DNA of 64,000 nt from Caecitellus pseudoparvulus. Taxonomy: Eukaryota; Bigyra: Bicosoecida. The DNA is taken from contig CBFFRQ010000073.1 in the NCBI GenBank assembly GCA_965644315.1, positions 1 through 64,000 of the forward strand, given 5' to 3'. The notes under the pieces were generated by a model, which worked only from the letters and a program-made list of their open reading frames with translations, made no database searches and was not told the DNA's origin. This document shows positions 40,301 through 49,114 of the stretch, piece after piece (position 1 is the first letter of the stretch; each line of letters opens with the position of its first letter). The position numbers and the translations under genes are program-made.

Positions 40301-41849
40301 GAAGCTCCAACCATTGCTCCGGTACCGCGACGACGGCGTCGTGCCCGCGCATGGGAGGGTGCTTCCGTGGTTCGAGTCACCTGAAGCTGGGCGCTTCAAG
40401 ACCTTCCCCGCACACGGCCACACGTGGATCATACAGTGGTGCTTGACCGCAATCAGAAGTGAGGAGAGCATGAAGAGCATGTCCGTCCCTACCAGCTATG
40501 CTGTTCGGCACTTGGAAGCGCACTGTGGGCTCGCTCACGACGAGACTGTCGTTGCGGAAGCGCGACAGCTGATGAAGTCCAAGGAGTTTCTTCAAAAGTA
40601 CAGGACCCAGCTTGTTGGCGATCAAGGCATGTCCGCATTTTACCACGATTTCCCACCCAAAGCTGGGCGGGAGCGCTCTGAGGCGATTTTGCGCGGAAAG
40701 CCCGAAGGCTCATTCCTCATGCGCAACACGTCGGATGACCAGCTCTGCATCAGCTTGCAGGTGAACCAGAATGCTAGACTGTACACACAGCACTTGAAGA
40801 TCCTTCCCACAGTCCTGCCTGCAGATTCACAAGAGCTTCTTCGCGTGTTCAGCCAGCTGCGCTCCAAGTTTGATATGCTGATCAGTCAGGGGTGGCCGCC
40901 ACGCGCCACGGAGGGCCCCCTTGCAACGGAGATGGCTGAATTGTTGCAGCATGCAGCCCAAGAAACCATGTACTGCACCCAGCCTCTGTTGGGCATCCTT
41001 GACGAGCATCGCAGACTGGGTCTGGCAACTGTTGACGAAGCCTTCCTCAGCCAGTTCGTGTTCCCGAATGCCGTGTCGCTGGTGCAGCACTACATGGAAA
41101 TGGGCACGCTGCTTTGGCCAGTTGCACCGCAGGCGCAAGTCCCTCAGGTGGATGGTGGCTACACAACTGCGAGCACGATGGCTGAGGTGCGGGGCAGTGC
41201 GTTCCCTCCGCCGGTGCCAGGCAACCCTCCTGGCCCACCCCAAGCCGCGGCCCACTCCAGCCATGGCAGCCAGTTCCGGGCTGATTCCGAGCCACAATGG
41301 GTCCCAACAGGTCCCAGTGCAGCCTCTTCGACGTATGACGCTGCGTATGCCCCCTCAAACTGCCCTGGCTCCTTTCCCGGCCAGCTTCCCCCCCCCGGCG
41401 CAGCAGCACCAGCCGCAACGGGCATGGCCCCGCCGGCGTTCATGTCGACACGGTCACAGGCGCCAAGTCAAGGCACGCGGGGTCCGCCGGCATTTGCATC
41501 GATGCGTTCACAAGCGCCAGGCCAAGGCATGCGGAGTCCGCCGGCGTTCATGTCGACACGGTCACAAGCGCCAGGCCAAGGCACGCGGGGTCCACCGGCA
41601 TTTGCGTCGACAAGGTCGCAAGCGCCAGGCCAAGGCATGCAGGGACAGTTTGGGACGGGAGTGCAGCACCATGCTCACACCGCTGCCTCGACGTATGACG
41701 CTGGGGGATTCGGGCAGCCGCTGGCAGCGCCAGGGCAGGGCGCTCCGGGCGGCAGCATCCCCTGGCATGGCACAGGCCCAGCTGTCCCATTTGGGGACCA
41801 GTCGAGCACCCAGGAAGACCAGCCGGGATCTCAGTCAATGTTCCGATAA
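37377..41849 (+). CDS. Tandem TIR - STAND NTPase - SH2 signalling protein
   Basis: One exon, 1490 residues from the ATG at 37377 (alternative 37098, +93 residues). Residues 37-60 hold CxxC…CxxC, a zinc-ribbon-like pair. TIR 1 (~85-211): LTIFLSYGHDG, VLKKRGHSVWFDE and CHREVAEA, where Glu170 sits at the place of the NADase glutamate. A second TIR-like domain (~303-495): RIFISCDSK, GDERGQAFREVRR, KCLFIMTRDSV and CKDEFDLAFSKGISFIPLK. A P-loop NTPase follows: VVQGPVGTGKTAFVRHLA (~605) and VIVMVDGVDLM (~712), as in NACHT/STAND proteins. An SH2-like domain begins near 1087, with Arg1116 in GSFLMRN. The C-terminus is Pro/Gln/Gly-rich with four 18-residue repeats. Function unknown; plausible innate-immunity or death signalling. 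Confidence 0.85.
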   Translation: MDGASVYREPDQGLVFHPAASAGHAPCPAFVDATAVCQGCGFLGGLVFMTGLGVKVCPMCAWAMPAQGAGPSVYLGAFHPTAGGLTIFLSYGHDGLTDVSRHLTRVLKKRGHSVWFDETSLTSGCDWAREMAAGLSNARAAGPRGRVIAMLAQHGFRRKDGMAQGYCHREVAEACQTMPQYLLPIMLEDMEPPACLRSMQAHFFDMRGVLTARASPPHPKASPPWGGGGLTPEEWQAFLTRDPGMITAVNSIVSMLETGHFGPPLVPESLWCEMAAGTGAAAAGAGAAAAAEAAELEGAKEKPRIFISCDSKAAAVGQYIATYLHGADYEVAFDAEVASWGDERGQAFREVRRAYLKSAIFWTAGKTNSWGAYKARRDELLGAASAEARGGGGDPTPTGVSGSPLAADDADDTGAAVRQGSTKACEAPVTKPGKCLFIMTRDSVLRSEAPGSNKSGQCKDEFDLAFSKGISFIPLKAEECTAPLSIVGLQYLSLSRAVERDAAGALVVKEEAFAAVLPQILKGLTGSLASEGEQLVKSNRIRRGLQPCDYKAYLEQCLGRMFFPPPSCVSRAEEWLAAASARAKSVVASSTSSASILRGASVMVVQGPVGTGKTAFVRHLADEWGAVRAQHIAAEGDDAKLSALRAISSIAYQLTRAFPSLTEMLLKDSFLEKRLPTLTARRWFKDLFIEKLQQAVVWEPLGEGKEPPLVIVMVDGVDLMVDADSEDKVNTFLECLMQFAEDMPANVAFLLTCRSTSYCDPHFGTLESLLARLHTKGAATSMLPMMDPAGASEREDCIRKYLRDALPKAVPPPAPTDGGGLALGSHGTPTPDPLSRQEQGSSLTRERRQSSVLAELGVGASSMLEADGPWASQVAKATDCIVQRSEGVFLYAVQIIRDLKSGTNLSLSRPEDFPWGLQNMHRVLLTQAFKPEDKLSETLSGKVLAVLGATREPMKLQQLAKILGTKLSDVDHAVSKLQPLLRYRDDGVVPAHGRVLPWFESPEAGRFKTFPAHGHTWIIQWCLTAIRSEESMKSMSVPTSYAVRHLEAHCGLAHDETVVAEARQLMKSKEFLQKYRTQLVGDQGMSAFYHDFPPKAGRERSEAILRGKPEGSFLMRNTSDDQLCISLQVNQNARLYTQHLKILPTVLPADSQELLRVFSQLRSKFDMLISQGWPPRATEGPLATEMAELLQHAAQETMYCTQPLLGILDEHRRLGLATVDEAFLSQFVFPNAVSLVQHYMEMGTLLWPVAPQAQVPQVDGGYTTASTMAEVRGSAFPPPVPGNPPGPPQAAAHSSHGSQFRADSEPQWVPTGPSAASSTYDAAYAPSNCPGSFPGQLPPPGAAAPAATGMAPPAFMSTRSQAPSQGTRGPPAFASMRSQAPGQGMRSPPAFMSTRSQAPGQGTRGPPAFASTRSQAPGQGMQGQFGTGVQHHAHTAASTYDAGGFGQPLAAPGQGAPGGSIPWHGTGPAVPFGDQSSTQEDQPGSQSMFR
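41430..41645 (+). repeat. Four 54-nt coding repeats in the TIR gene
   Basis: Four 18-residue units in a row, consensus PPAFMSTRSQAPGQGTRG, alternating between FMSTR/GTRG and FAS(M/T)R/GM(R/Q) forms. The alternation suggests duplication of a two-unit block of 108 nt. Confidence 0.9.
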
Positions 41850-42044
41850 AATTGAACCTTCCTGTCTCACTGTTGCACACAAGTCACGCGCCCCCAAGCT
41901 TCTGCTTGACCTGCCTTGTGTCCGACGCCAGGCTGTGCCGTCGATTCAATCGCACGCCAGCGGGGAGCACAGCTGGTCAGTGGGGGCGTATTGCCCGCCC
42001 AGGATTTGCACGTAGGACCTGGATCCTTGGTTGCGGTTTGCCAC

Positions 42045-43442
42045 ATGGCTGCCGGGCAGTCGGACGGCGACCATGAAGCCTTATTGCAAGAGGTGGCAGC
42101 AGTCCTTGCGGAAATTGGGACAGACTCGGCAAGTGGGGCGCAGGCATCCGTGACTGGAGAGGGCACAGCAGAGCAAGGGCAGCACCAAGGCGACACTGAA
42201 GGTGAAGACGGCAGCGCGTGCCCCGATTGGATGGGCCGCGCTCTGAAAGCAGAGGCTCAGGTGTCGTTGCTACAAGACCAAGCGTCAGCGGTCCGAGACT
42301 CGGTTCGTGACTTGGGTCGTCAGACTCGTGTGGCTTGCATTTCTGTGACTTGAGCCTCGGCCCCTTCGCAGTTCCGGCAGGAAAAACTTCACCTCGAGGG
42401 GCAGATCGAAAGCTTGCGAGACCAGGTCGAGATGCGAGAAAGCGACCTGGACCAGGCGTTCGCAACGCTGCTGCAGGCGGACGCAGAGCTACTGCGGTTG
42501 GCATCAGAGGCAGGCGAGCGAGCTGGGGGGGCAGGGGGCACCGCCGACGACGAAGCCATCCAGCAGCTGGAGAAAGATCTGGAAGCTGCGCGGTGGAAGG
42601 CAGACAACCTGGAGCGGCAGCTGGACAGCGCCCACTTCGAGCTGACCCGCCTGCGGGGAGAGGAGATGGCGTCGCCCACGGCAGCAGACTCCGCCGCCCC
42701 TTCGCGCTCGGACCTGGAGCGCATGGCCCACACTCTGACCCTTGCCGAGCTGAGGGAGCACTACGTGCGCCTGCAGCTGGAGGTGGCTGGCTCTCGCAGC
42801 ACCTTCGCCGAGAAGGACGCGGAGATCAAAGACCGCACAGAGGCACTGGTGAAGGCCAAGACGGAGCTGGCCCAGCTGCGCACCGAGGTGGGCAGCGTGG
42901 AGGCCGTGATCGAAGAGAACGAGCAGCTGCGCGCCATGCTGCTGGACACCAAGGCAGCTGCGGAGGAGGCCGCCCGCAGGCGGCCGTCAGCTGCGACACC
43001 CCCCAAGGGCAAGGTTTCCGGGCGAGGCAGTGGGGCAGGCCTGGCGGGCTCCTCTGCCTCCATCTCAGCGGAGAAGGGCGTGAGCTCCAACCCCCTCGCG
43101 TGGTTCTCCAGCTTTCTCGGGGGGGGGGCTGACAGCGACCCGCCTCGCACGCGCCGCCCCACGGTGTTTGGCGGGGCGGGCGCCGACGGCAGCGAGAGCC
43201 TCGAGGCTGAGCCACGCCGGCGCAGCACAGTGCGGGCGTCGCCACGCCCCACCCCGCCGCCATCGCCGGGACCAGAGGACGAGGGCTGGGGCGGGGAGGG
43301 GGCCGCGCCTCCCATGGCACCCCTGCCCGCCACCGCCGTGCCAGGCACAATCTCCAGCCCGGCTCACACAGAGGGCATGCCGGGTGCCGAGCATAGCAAG
43401 CCAGATGCAGGCGAGTTCTCCGACTCCGCTTCAGACAGCTGA
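42045..43442 (+). CDS. Coiled-coil protein of unknown function
   Basis: Exon 1 42045-42329 (weak donor, could end a few codons earlier) and exon 2 42372-43442, about 451 residues. Heptad-rich segments cover residues ~60-290: FRQEKLHLEGQIESLRDQVE, DEAIQQLEKDLEAARWKADN, LRTEVGSVEAVIEENEQLRA. A short GRAB-like or golgin-like stretch (LTLAELREHYVRLQLEVAGS) is visible but too little to name. The C-terminal ~120 residues are Pro/Ser/Gly-rich and disordered, with NPLAWFSSFLGGG as the only hydrophobic patch. A tether or scaffold role is only a guess. The stop is 4 nt from the convergent dolichol kinase stop. Confidence 0.7.
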
Positions 43443-43446
43443 CACG

Positions 43447-45149
43447 TCAATGCACTTGCGCACCCCGCGTGAGGAAGGCAGTGCAGATGCACCACACCAT
43501 GGGCATGGCCAGGTTGTCCATCACACCCACGAACGTCTCCACACCAGAGCACAGCACGGACGTGACCACCACTGCACCTGCCAGGGGGTCGGAGGGCCCA
43601 AGCTGCGACAGGTGCTCGCCCACCACGCCCAGCGCCAACCAGACCACCTCCACGGCACTGCCGCCCTGTGCCGCCGCTCGCGCGCCTGCCTCCAGACCCC
43701 GAGCAGCCGCCACGCAGCCCAGTCCACACAGCAGCATGGACAGGGCTCCGGCAGCGCTGCCTTCCACAGTCTTGCGCGAGCCTGGCCAGGGCAGGCGCCC
43801 AGCCATGCGCCCCACCACAGCCGCTGCCGTGTCTCCGATGCCCACCGTCAGCACACCGCCCAGCGCGAACAGCAGGGTGGACCGCCCCGCCAACTCCTCA
43901 TCTGCAGTCTCGCCCAGGACAGCCAGCCACACAGGCATCGCACAGCCCAGCAGGAGGTACACGTGGGTCAGGATGAGCACGCCTTCATCCCGCTCGTCTG
44001 TGAACTGCACCATGTACGTGTGCAGCGCCTGCCCCACACCTGGTGCACGCACGGCCCTCAGGCCATCCAGCACCAGCAGCAGCAAGGTCGCCCCCGCCAA
44101 GGCCAGGGCCAGGAAGCGCAGGTCCAGGGCAATGCCGGGCAGGAACATGGCCACTGCGGCGATGTGGAAGGCCTTGCGAATGACGATTTGCGGCAGCGCG
44201 CCTGACTTGGGCTGGTACCGTACTGACGACAGCAGCAGGGCGAGACAGGCGGCCCACCAAAGGAGCAGTGCCTGGCGCCGCCGCGTGCCCACCACCAGCA
44301 TGGCAACCCACACGACCCCATTCCCACGAACCTCCCACGACACGGCGAGGGCCAGACTCAGGAGCGCCAAGAGCCCAGTGGATACCAGCGCCACCCCAGC
44401 CAGCACTCGAAACGTGAAGTCTTGGGCGGCAGACACGGCAACAGAGTTGTGGGGTGCGGCTTTAGCCTGGGACAGGGTGAGGCCTGCGTGGTTGCGCCCC
44501 AAGTGCACGAGGAACGGGAGGCTCAGACAAAACGCCCCTGCGGCATGCAGGAGCATGAGGCGCAGGGTCTGGCAAGCCAGGCGAGCAGGCAAGTACGCTG
44601 CCGTAGCAGGCTCTGGCCAGCTGAGGAAGCGCTTCGCCAACTCGCCGATGGGGCTCCACGAGAGGTGAAGGGCGAGTATGCCAGGTGCCAAGCTGGAAGC
44701 CGTGGCTGCAGCAAACTGCTGCAGCAGAGTCGCTTCCCTCCACGTGACGGCTGGCGTCAAGACTTGTCTGGAGACGAGCCGTGAGACCACTGCTGAGGCA
44801 AGCCACGCGGCGGTGAACTGCCCGGCAGCTACTGTATGTCCTGTGCAGCAGGATTCGCAGAAGATTACACAACAAAGCTGGGGACCGCTGCTCAGCACTG
44901 GTGCTCACCTCTGCTCAGCGAAAGAAGCGCAGCACAAAAGTAGCAGCCTGCGGAAATTGCTTCCCTCCACACATCCGTAGTGCGCGACTGGCTTAGAAGG
45001 CTACATAGAAACAGAGAGACGATGTGCGGGACTAATGACTGAAGGGGTGATACTTCATCTTGCACCAAGGGACTTGTCGGAAGGCAAGCGAGGATCCCGG
45101 GCACCAGCAACGCAGACGCAAGGCGGTCCAGCACGAGGCTGGTCTGCAT
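43447..45149 (-). CDS. DOLK: Dolichol kinase
   Basis: Exons 45149-44909 and 44840-43447 join at LLSLSR^GHTVAAGQ, 544 residues. Many membrane helices. Diagnostic C-terminal blocks: QIVIRKAFHIAAVAMFLPGI, FTDERDEGVLILTHVYLLLG, LTVGIGDTAAAVVGRMAGRL and SRKTVEGSAAGALSMLL, the CTP-binding region of SEC59/DOLK. The enzyme phosphorylates dolichol with CTP on the ER membrane, providing the lipid carrier for N-glycan, GPI and C-/O-mannose synthesis. Its substrate depends on the mevalonate pathway, represented here by HMGR at 22.5 kb. Confidence 0.93.
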
Positions 45150-45317
45150 CGTGCCGCTCTACGTTCCCCACGAGAGACGAATTGTGCAAGCAACGCGCAG
45201 GGGAACCAGGTACCCTACGAAATCACGCAATGCCCTCAGTGCTTTGCGCAAGGGCACGTTGCAAGTCCGTTTTCATTGTGTTTTGTAGGGCAGGGGGTAA
45301 GGCACCTGATTGCTGCC

Positions 45318-46822
45318 TCACAGCTTGGCTTGCTGCGCTGCGCGAGCAGTGTCCAGCACCTTGCCAAGCTTCATGGCCAGTGCCATGTTCCCCTTCAGCT
45401 TCAACTTGCCTCGCATGAAAGCCTGCTGGGCATTCAGCGTGCCAGCTCCTAACTGCACCATGACGCTGTCAGGCACGCACACAGTCAGCGCTGCCTTGGT
45501 ACTGCCGGCCTGCTCCCCCTCGTACTCCACAGCCGCCGGCGCATTCTTGAACTGCGCAAGCCAGTGAGCTGTGCCTCCATCTGGTCCATCTGTCACAGAG
45601 AAGCGGATGATCGCACCCACTTGCAGCACCGTCTCTTGCTCAGCGCCAGCGGCGCCGGCGGCCAGCGCCTCAAATACCGCATCACTGGCAAAGCCAGGGC
45701 CTGCTGGCACAGGCGGTGCATCTGGCTCAGACATGTGCTGCATGATCAGACCGAACACTTCTTGGTTGCTTTCCGGGTGGTCTGCCTCGGCGAAGTCCGT
45801 GATGGCCTTCCACGACTCGCTGACCGTTTCCGGAGAGTACTTGTTCCACACGTCACAGGCCTGGGCTGGTGTCATGGACAGTGCGGGGGGGGACGCCGTG
45901 CCGGACGCTGCTGCGACACCTGTTGGCAGCCGTGAGAAGGCGCCTTTGCTGCGTTCCCAGCGGAGCTTGGCCACCCACCCGGCTCCCAGCTCAAACACCC
46001 CGCCGTTCTCCTCGCAGCTCTCATGTGCCAGGAAAGCCACGGCCGGCGCGGCGTACTCAGGCTTGAGCGACGCCAGTAGCTCGGCTGGAAGGACCGTCTC
46101 TGTCATCCTGCTGGCGGCGATGGGGGCGACGCAGTTGACGTGAATGTTCCGCCGCCCGCCCTCCAGCGCCAGGACGTTGGTGAGCCCCACCACAGCCAGC
46201 TTGGCAGCAGAGTAGTTTGCCTGCCCAAAGTTGCCGTACAGCCCTGCTGCAGAAGAGACGAAGATGACGCGGCCGTACCTCGCCTCCCGCATGTGGTTCC
46301 AGGCAGCACGCGTGACGCTGTATGCGCCGCGGAGGTGCACGGCCAGGACCGACTCCCACTGTGCCTTGCTCATCTTTTGGAAGCTGCCATCCCGCAAGAT
46401 GCCCGCATTGTTGATGAGAATGTCCACCTTCCCGAAGGCTTTCAACGCGGTCTCCACCACTGCCTCGCCTCGTACCACATCATTGTAGTCAGCCACTGCC
46501 TCGCCACCAGCAGCTTTGATTTCAGCGACCACAGCGTCTGCTGGGCGCCCTGAGGAGCCAGATCCATCTAGAGCCCCACCAACATCGTTCACAACTACCT
46601 GTGATGCACAGGCACGCCAGAGCCCATGCGTGAGCCGCTCAAGGGGCGCCACAGTAGTGGTGGGCTTGAGGCAGTGCACCAGCACACCACGCCGAGCAGC
46701 CAACGCACCTTGGCGCCACGGGAAGCCAGCAGCAGCGCGTATGCACGACCCAGTCCGTTTCCAGCTCCGGTGACAATGGCCACCCTCCCGTCAAACCTGA
46801 GCTGCTTCGGGCTGCTGGCCAT
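45318..46822 (-). CDS. Peroxisomal SDR-SCP2 multifunctional enzyme (HSD17B4-like, no hydratase domain)
   Basis: Exons 46822-46709 and 46598-45318, 464 residues. The SDR part: [59 protein letters not shown], and the catalytic Ser/Tyr/Lys in [10 protein letters not shown] and [10 protein letters not shown]. This is the D-3-hydroxyacyl-CoA dehydrogenase domain of the D-bifunctional protein. The C-terminus is an SCP2 sterol-carrier domain ([20 protein letters not shown]). The protein ends AKL, a type 1 peroxisome signal. The MaoC-like hydratase 2 domain found between them in animal HSD17B4 is missing, leaving only a short linker. Role: peroxisomal fatty-acid beta-oxidation. Confidence 0.92.
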
Positions 46823-47227
46823 GGCACCTGCGATCCACACGGCCGGCCTTGCGTAATGCTTGAAAGCAATGGTGCCTGCCCAGCCTGGCAAGGCGCATAC
46901 AAAGCTCTGACTGGATGCCCAACCGTTCAAGAATGGGCTTGTAGCATAGCTTGGGATTTGGAGAATGGCGTGCTATGTAGAGGGGGGAGTGTTGTAGATG
47001 TGGAGCGTACCCTGTCGTGTCGCAGTCCTTCTATCTCTAGCAGACACTGTCAAACAACAAAAGTATGCTACAACAAGGAACCCCACTATTTGCATCCCAA
47101 ACTCTCATTGCCCTTCGCCTCGTTCTTCCGCTTTCTGTGAAGAGGCGCAGAGGCTCGGTTTGGCCGGCGTTTCGGCGTCGTTTCGCCATTGCTCCCCTTG
47201 CTGGAGACGCTGCTTGTGCTTCGCAAG
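46823..47227. other. Divergent promoter region, SDR-SCP2 / COQ8
   Basis: 405 nt between divergent starts. The part from about 46930 to 47110 is AT-richer than the flanks. No gene or repeat seen. Confidence 0.35.
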
Positions 47228-49114
47228 ATGCAGGTCCATGTTCAAGATGCAGTAGCAGTTCTGCGAGGGGTTTCGTTGGTTGCACGGAGTTTCATTGGCA
47301 GGGCGGCTCCTTCCCTGCACGTTGCGCCCAGCAATCTATTGAAGGCGCAGCATGACGTCATCCGTGGGGCCAGACCCTCGTCAGCGCCGTCTTCCGATCG
47401 CAGCACGAGCGTGGCGCCGGTTCCCAAAGCAGCCAGACCATCGCTAAGAGACCGTGCTCGAGCTCCTAGAGTGCAGCCCTCCTCCCCGCTGGAACTTTCG
47501 TCCGCGAGGCAGCTGCAAGAGAAATACGTGCCTGCCTCCAGAATCCAACGTGCCGTGGGCTTTGCCGGCATGGCAGCGGGCGTCGTCGGCAGCACCTTAT
47601 CATCACTTGTCAGCAGTACCTCCACGGAGGCGCCAGTGGCCCAGCGCCAATCTCCTGGCGGACCTGGCACCGCCGTCCCCAGCCTGTTGCCTGCCCGGCT
47701 GCAAGCGGCGCTGTTGTCCGAGGAGAACGCCGAGCGCATGGCTGAGGAGCTGTGCCGCATGCGTGGCGCGGCGTTGAAACTGGCACAGATGATCTCCATA
47801 CAAGATGAGCGGCAGGTGCCCCCCGTGCTAGCTGCTGCGCTGGATCGTGTGCGCGCCGCAGCGCACGTGATGCCGACGCAGCAACTCGAGTCCACGATGC
47901 AAGGCGAGCTCGGCGGCGCATGGCGGGAGACATTCGCGGAGTTCGATGACAAGCCTTTTGCTGCTGCCTCCATTGGGCAGGTGCATGCGGGTCTGCTGGT
48001 CGATGGGCGTCACACAGTCAGCAAGGTGCAGTACCCTGGCGTGGCAGACAGCATTGACTCAGACATTCGCAACGTGACGTCCCTGCTTACCATGACGCAA
48101 GCCCTGCCTCGTGGCCTGTTCTTGGAACACGCCATTGACACCCTGCGCGAGGAGCTGGCGGAAGAGTGCGATTTTGAACTGGAGGCGTCCAAGCAAGAGT
48201 CGTTCACGCGCATGATGGCGCAGGCGAACGCCATCGCGCCCTCTGCCGGACAAGCAGGCTTGCAGGGGTTCCCAGATGGGACCCTCTTTGATCTCAAGCT
48301 GCCAGCAGCGCCCTTCAAGTTGGAGGTGGCAGTTCCCGACCTGCCGTTGCTGCACGTGCCGCAGGTGGTCTCTGCTGCCTCCTCCAGGGGAGTGCTCACG
48401 ACTACATTTGCCCCAGGAAAGGCCATCGATCACGTGGTGCACCAGCCCCAGCACGTGCGAGACGCTGTGGGTACAGCTCTCTTGGCATCTGTCATGCAGC
48501 AGCTGTTTCAATTCCGGTCGATGCAGACTGACCCCAACTGGGGCAACTACTTGTACGATGATCACAGCAACGTCCTCACGCTCATCGACTTTGGCGCTCT
48601 GCAGAGTTTTGACGACACCTTCGTCGACAGCTACCGCGATCTCGTCTGGGCAGCTGCGAACGGAGACCGAGACGCCATGCTGCGCACTTCCACGCAGCTG
48701 GGTTTCCTGACGGGTCACGAGGATCGCGCCACGGTCGAGGCATCCCTCGCAGCCGGGCTCCTCGTCGGCGAGCCGTTCGCGGCGGCCCCTGGCTTTCGCG
48801 ACCTGCCACATGGCAGCATTGAGCGCTATGCGCCACAGTTTGCATTCGACTTCGCCTCTTGCGACATGACGCTTCGCGTGGCCGAGTTTGCTGAAACCAT
48901 GGCCAGGGGCCGCCTGGCCCCCCCTCCTCCCCAGGCATACTCCTTGCACAGGGTGTTGTCTGGGGCATTCCTCACATGTATGAAGTTGCGAGCACGGGTT
49001 CCAGCCCGCGCGCTCCTGGAAGACCTGCTGCACGGCACCCCCTCCGACCGCCCTGACATCACAAGCGATGTGGACCCAGCTCGCCCCCCCCAGCCGAAGC
49101 AGCCGAGAGAGTAG
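47228..49114 (+). CDS. COQ8: COQ8/ADCK atypical kinase of ubiquinone synthesis
   Basis: One exon, 628 residues from the ATG at 47228, which begins a presequence-like stretch (VLRGVSLVARSFIGRAAPSL). UbiB-family marks: RMRGAALKLAQMISIQDERQ, the Ala-rich loop AAASIGQVHAG, SKVQYPGV with the ATP-site Lys, EELAEECDFELEA, DPNWGNYLYD and LIDFGALQSF. COQ8 supports the mitochondrial complex that makes coenzyme Q, using ATPase rather than protein-kinase activity. In the diagnostic KxGQ motif the Gly is Ala here (Lys184-Leu-Ala-Gln187). All other core residues look normal. Confidence 0.92.
   Translation: MQVHVQDAVAVLRGVSLVARSFIGRAAPSLHVAPSNLLKAQHDVIRGARPSSAPSSDRSTSVAPVPKAARPSLRDRARAPRVQPSSPLELSSARQLQEKYVPASRIQRAVGFAGMAAGVVGSTLSSLVSSTSTEAPVAQRQSPGGPGTAVPSLLPARLQAALLSEENAERMAEELCRMRGAALKLAQMISIQDERQVPPVLAAALDRVRAAAHVMPTQQLESTMQGELGGAWRETFAEFDDKPFAAASIGQVHAGLLVDGRHTVSKVQYPGVADSIDSDIRNVTSLLTMTQALPRGLFLEHAIDTLREELAEECDFELEASKQESFTRMMAQANAIAPSAGQAGLQGFPDGTLFDLKLPAAPFKLEVAVPDLPLLHVPQVVSAASSRGVLTTTFAPGKAIDHVVHQPQHVRDAVGTALLASVMQQLFQFRSMQTDPNWGNYLYDDHSNVLTLIDFGALQSFDDTFVDSYRDLVWAAANGDRDAMLRTSTQLGFLTGHEDRATVEASLAAGLLVGEPFAAAPGFRDLPHGSIERYAPQFAFDFASCDMTLRVAEFAETMARGRLAPPPPQAYSLHRVLSGAFLTCMKLRARVPARALLEDLLHGTPSDRPDITSDVDPARPPQPKQPRE

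Noticed and set aside
41430-41645. CRISPR-like or satellite array
   Set aside because: Units are in frame, without spacers, and encode a protein repeat; it is a coding tandem repeat.
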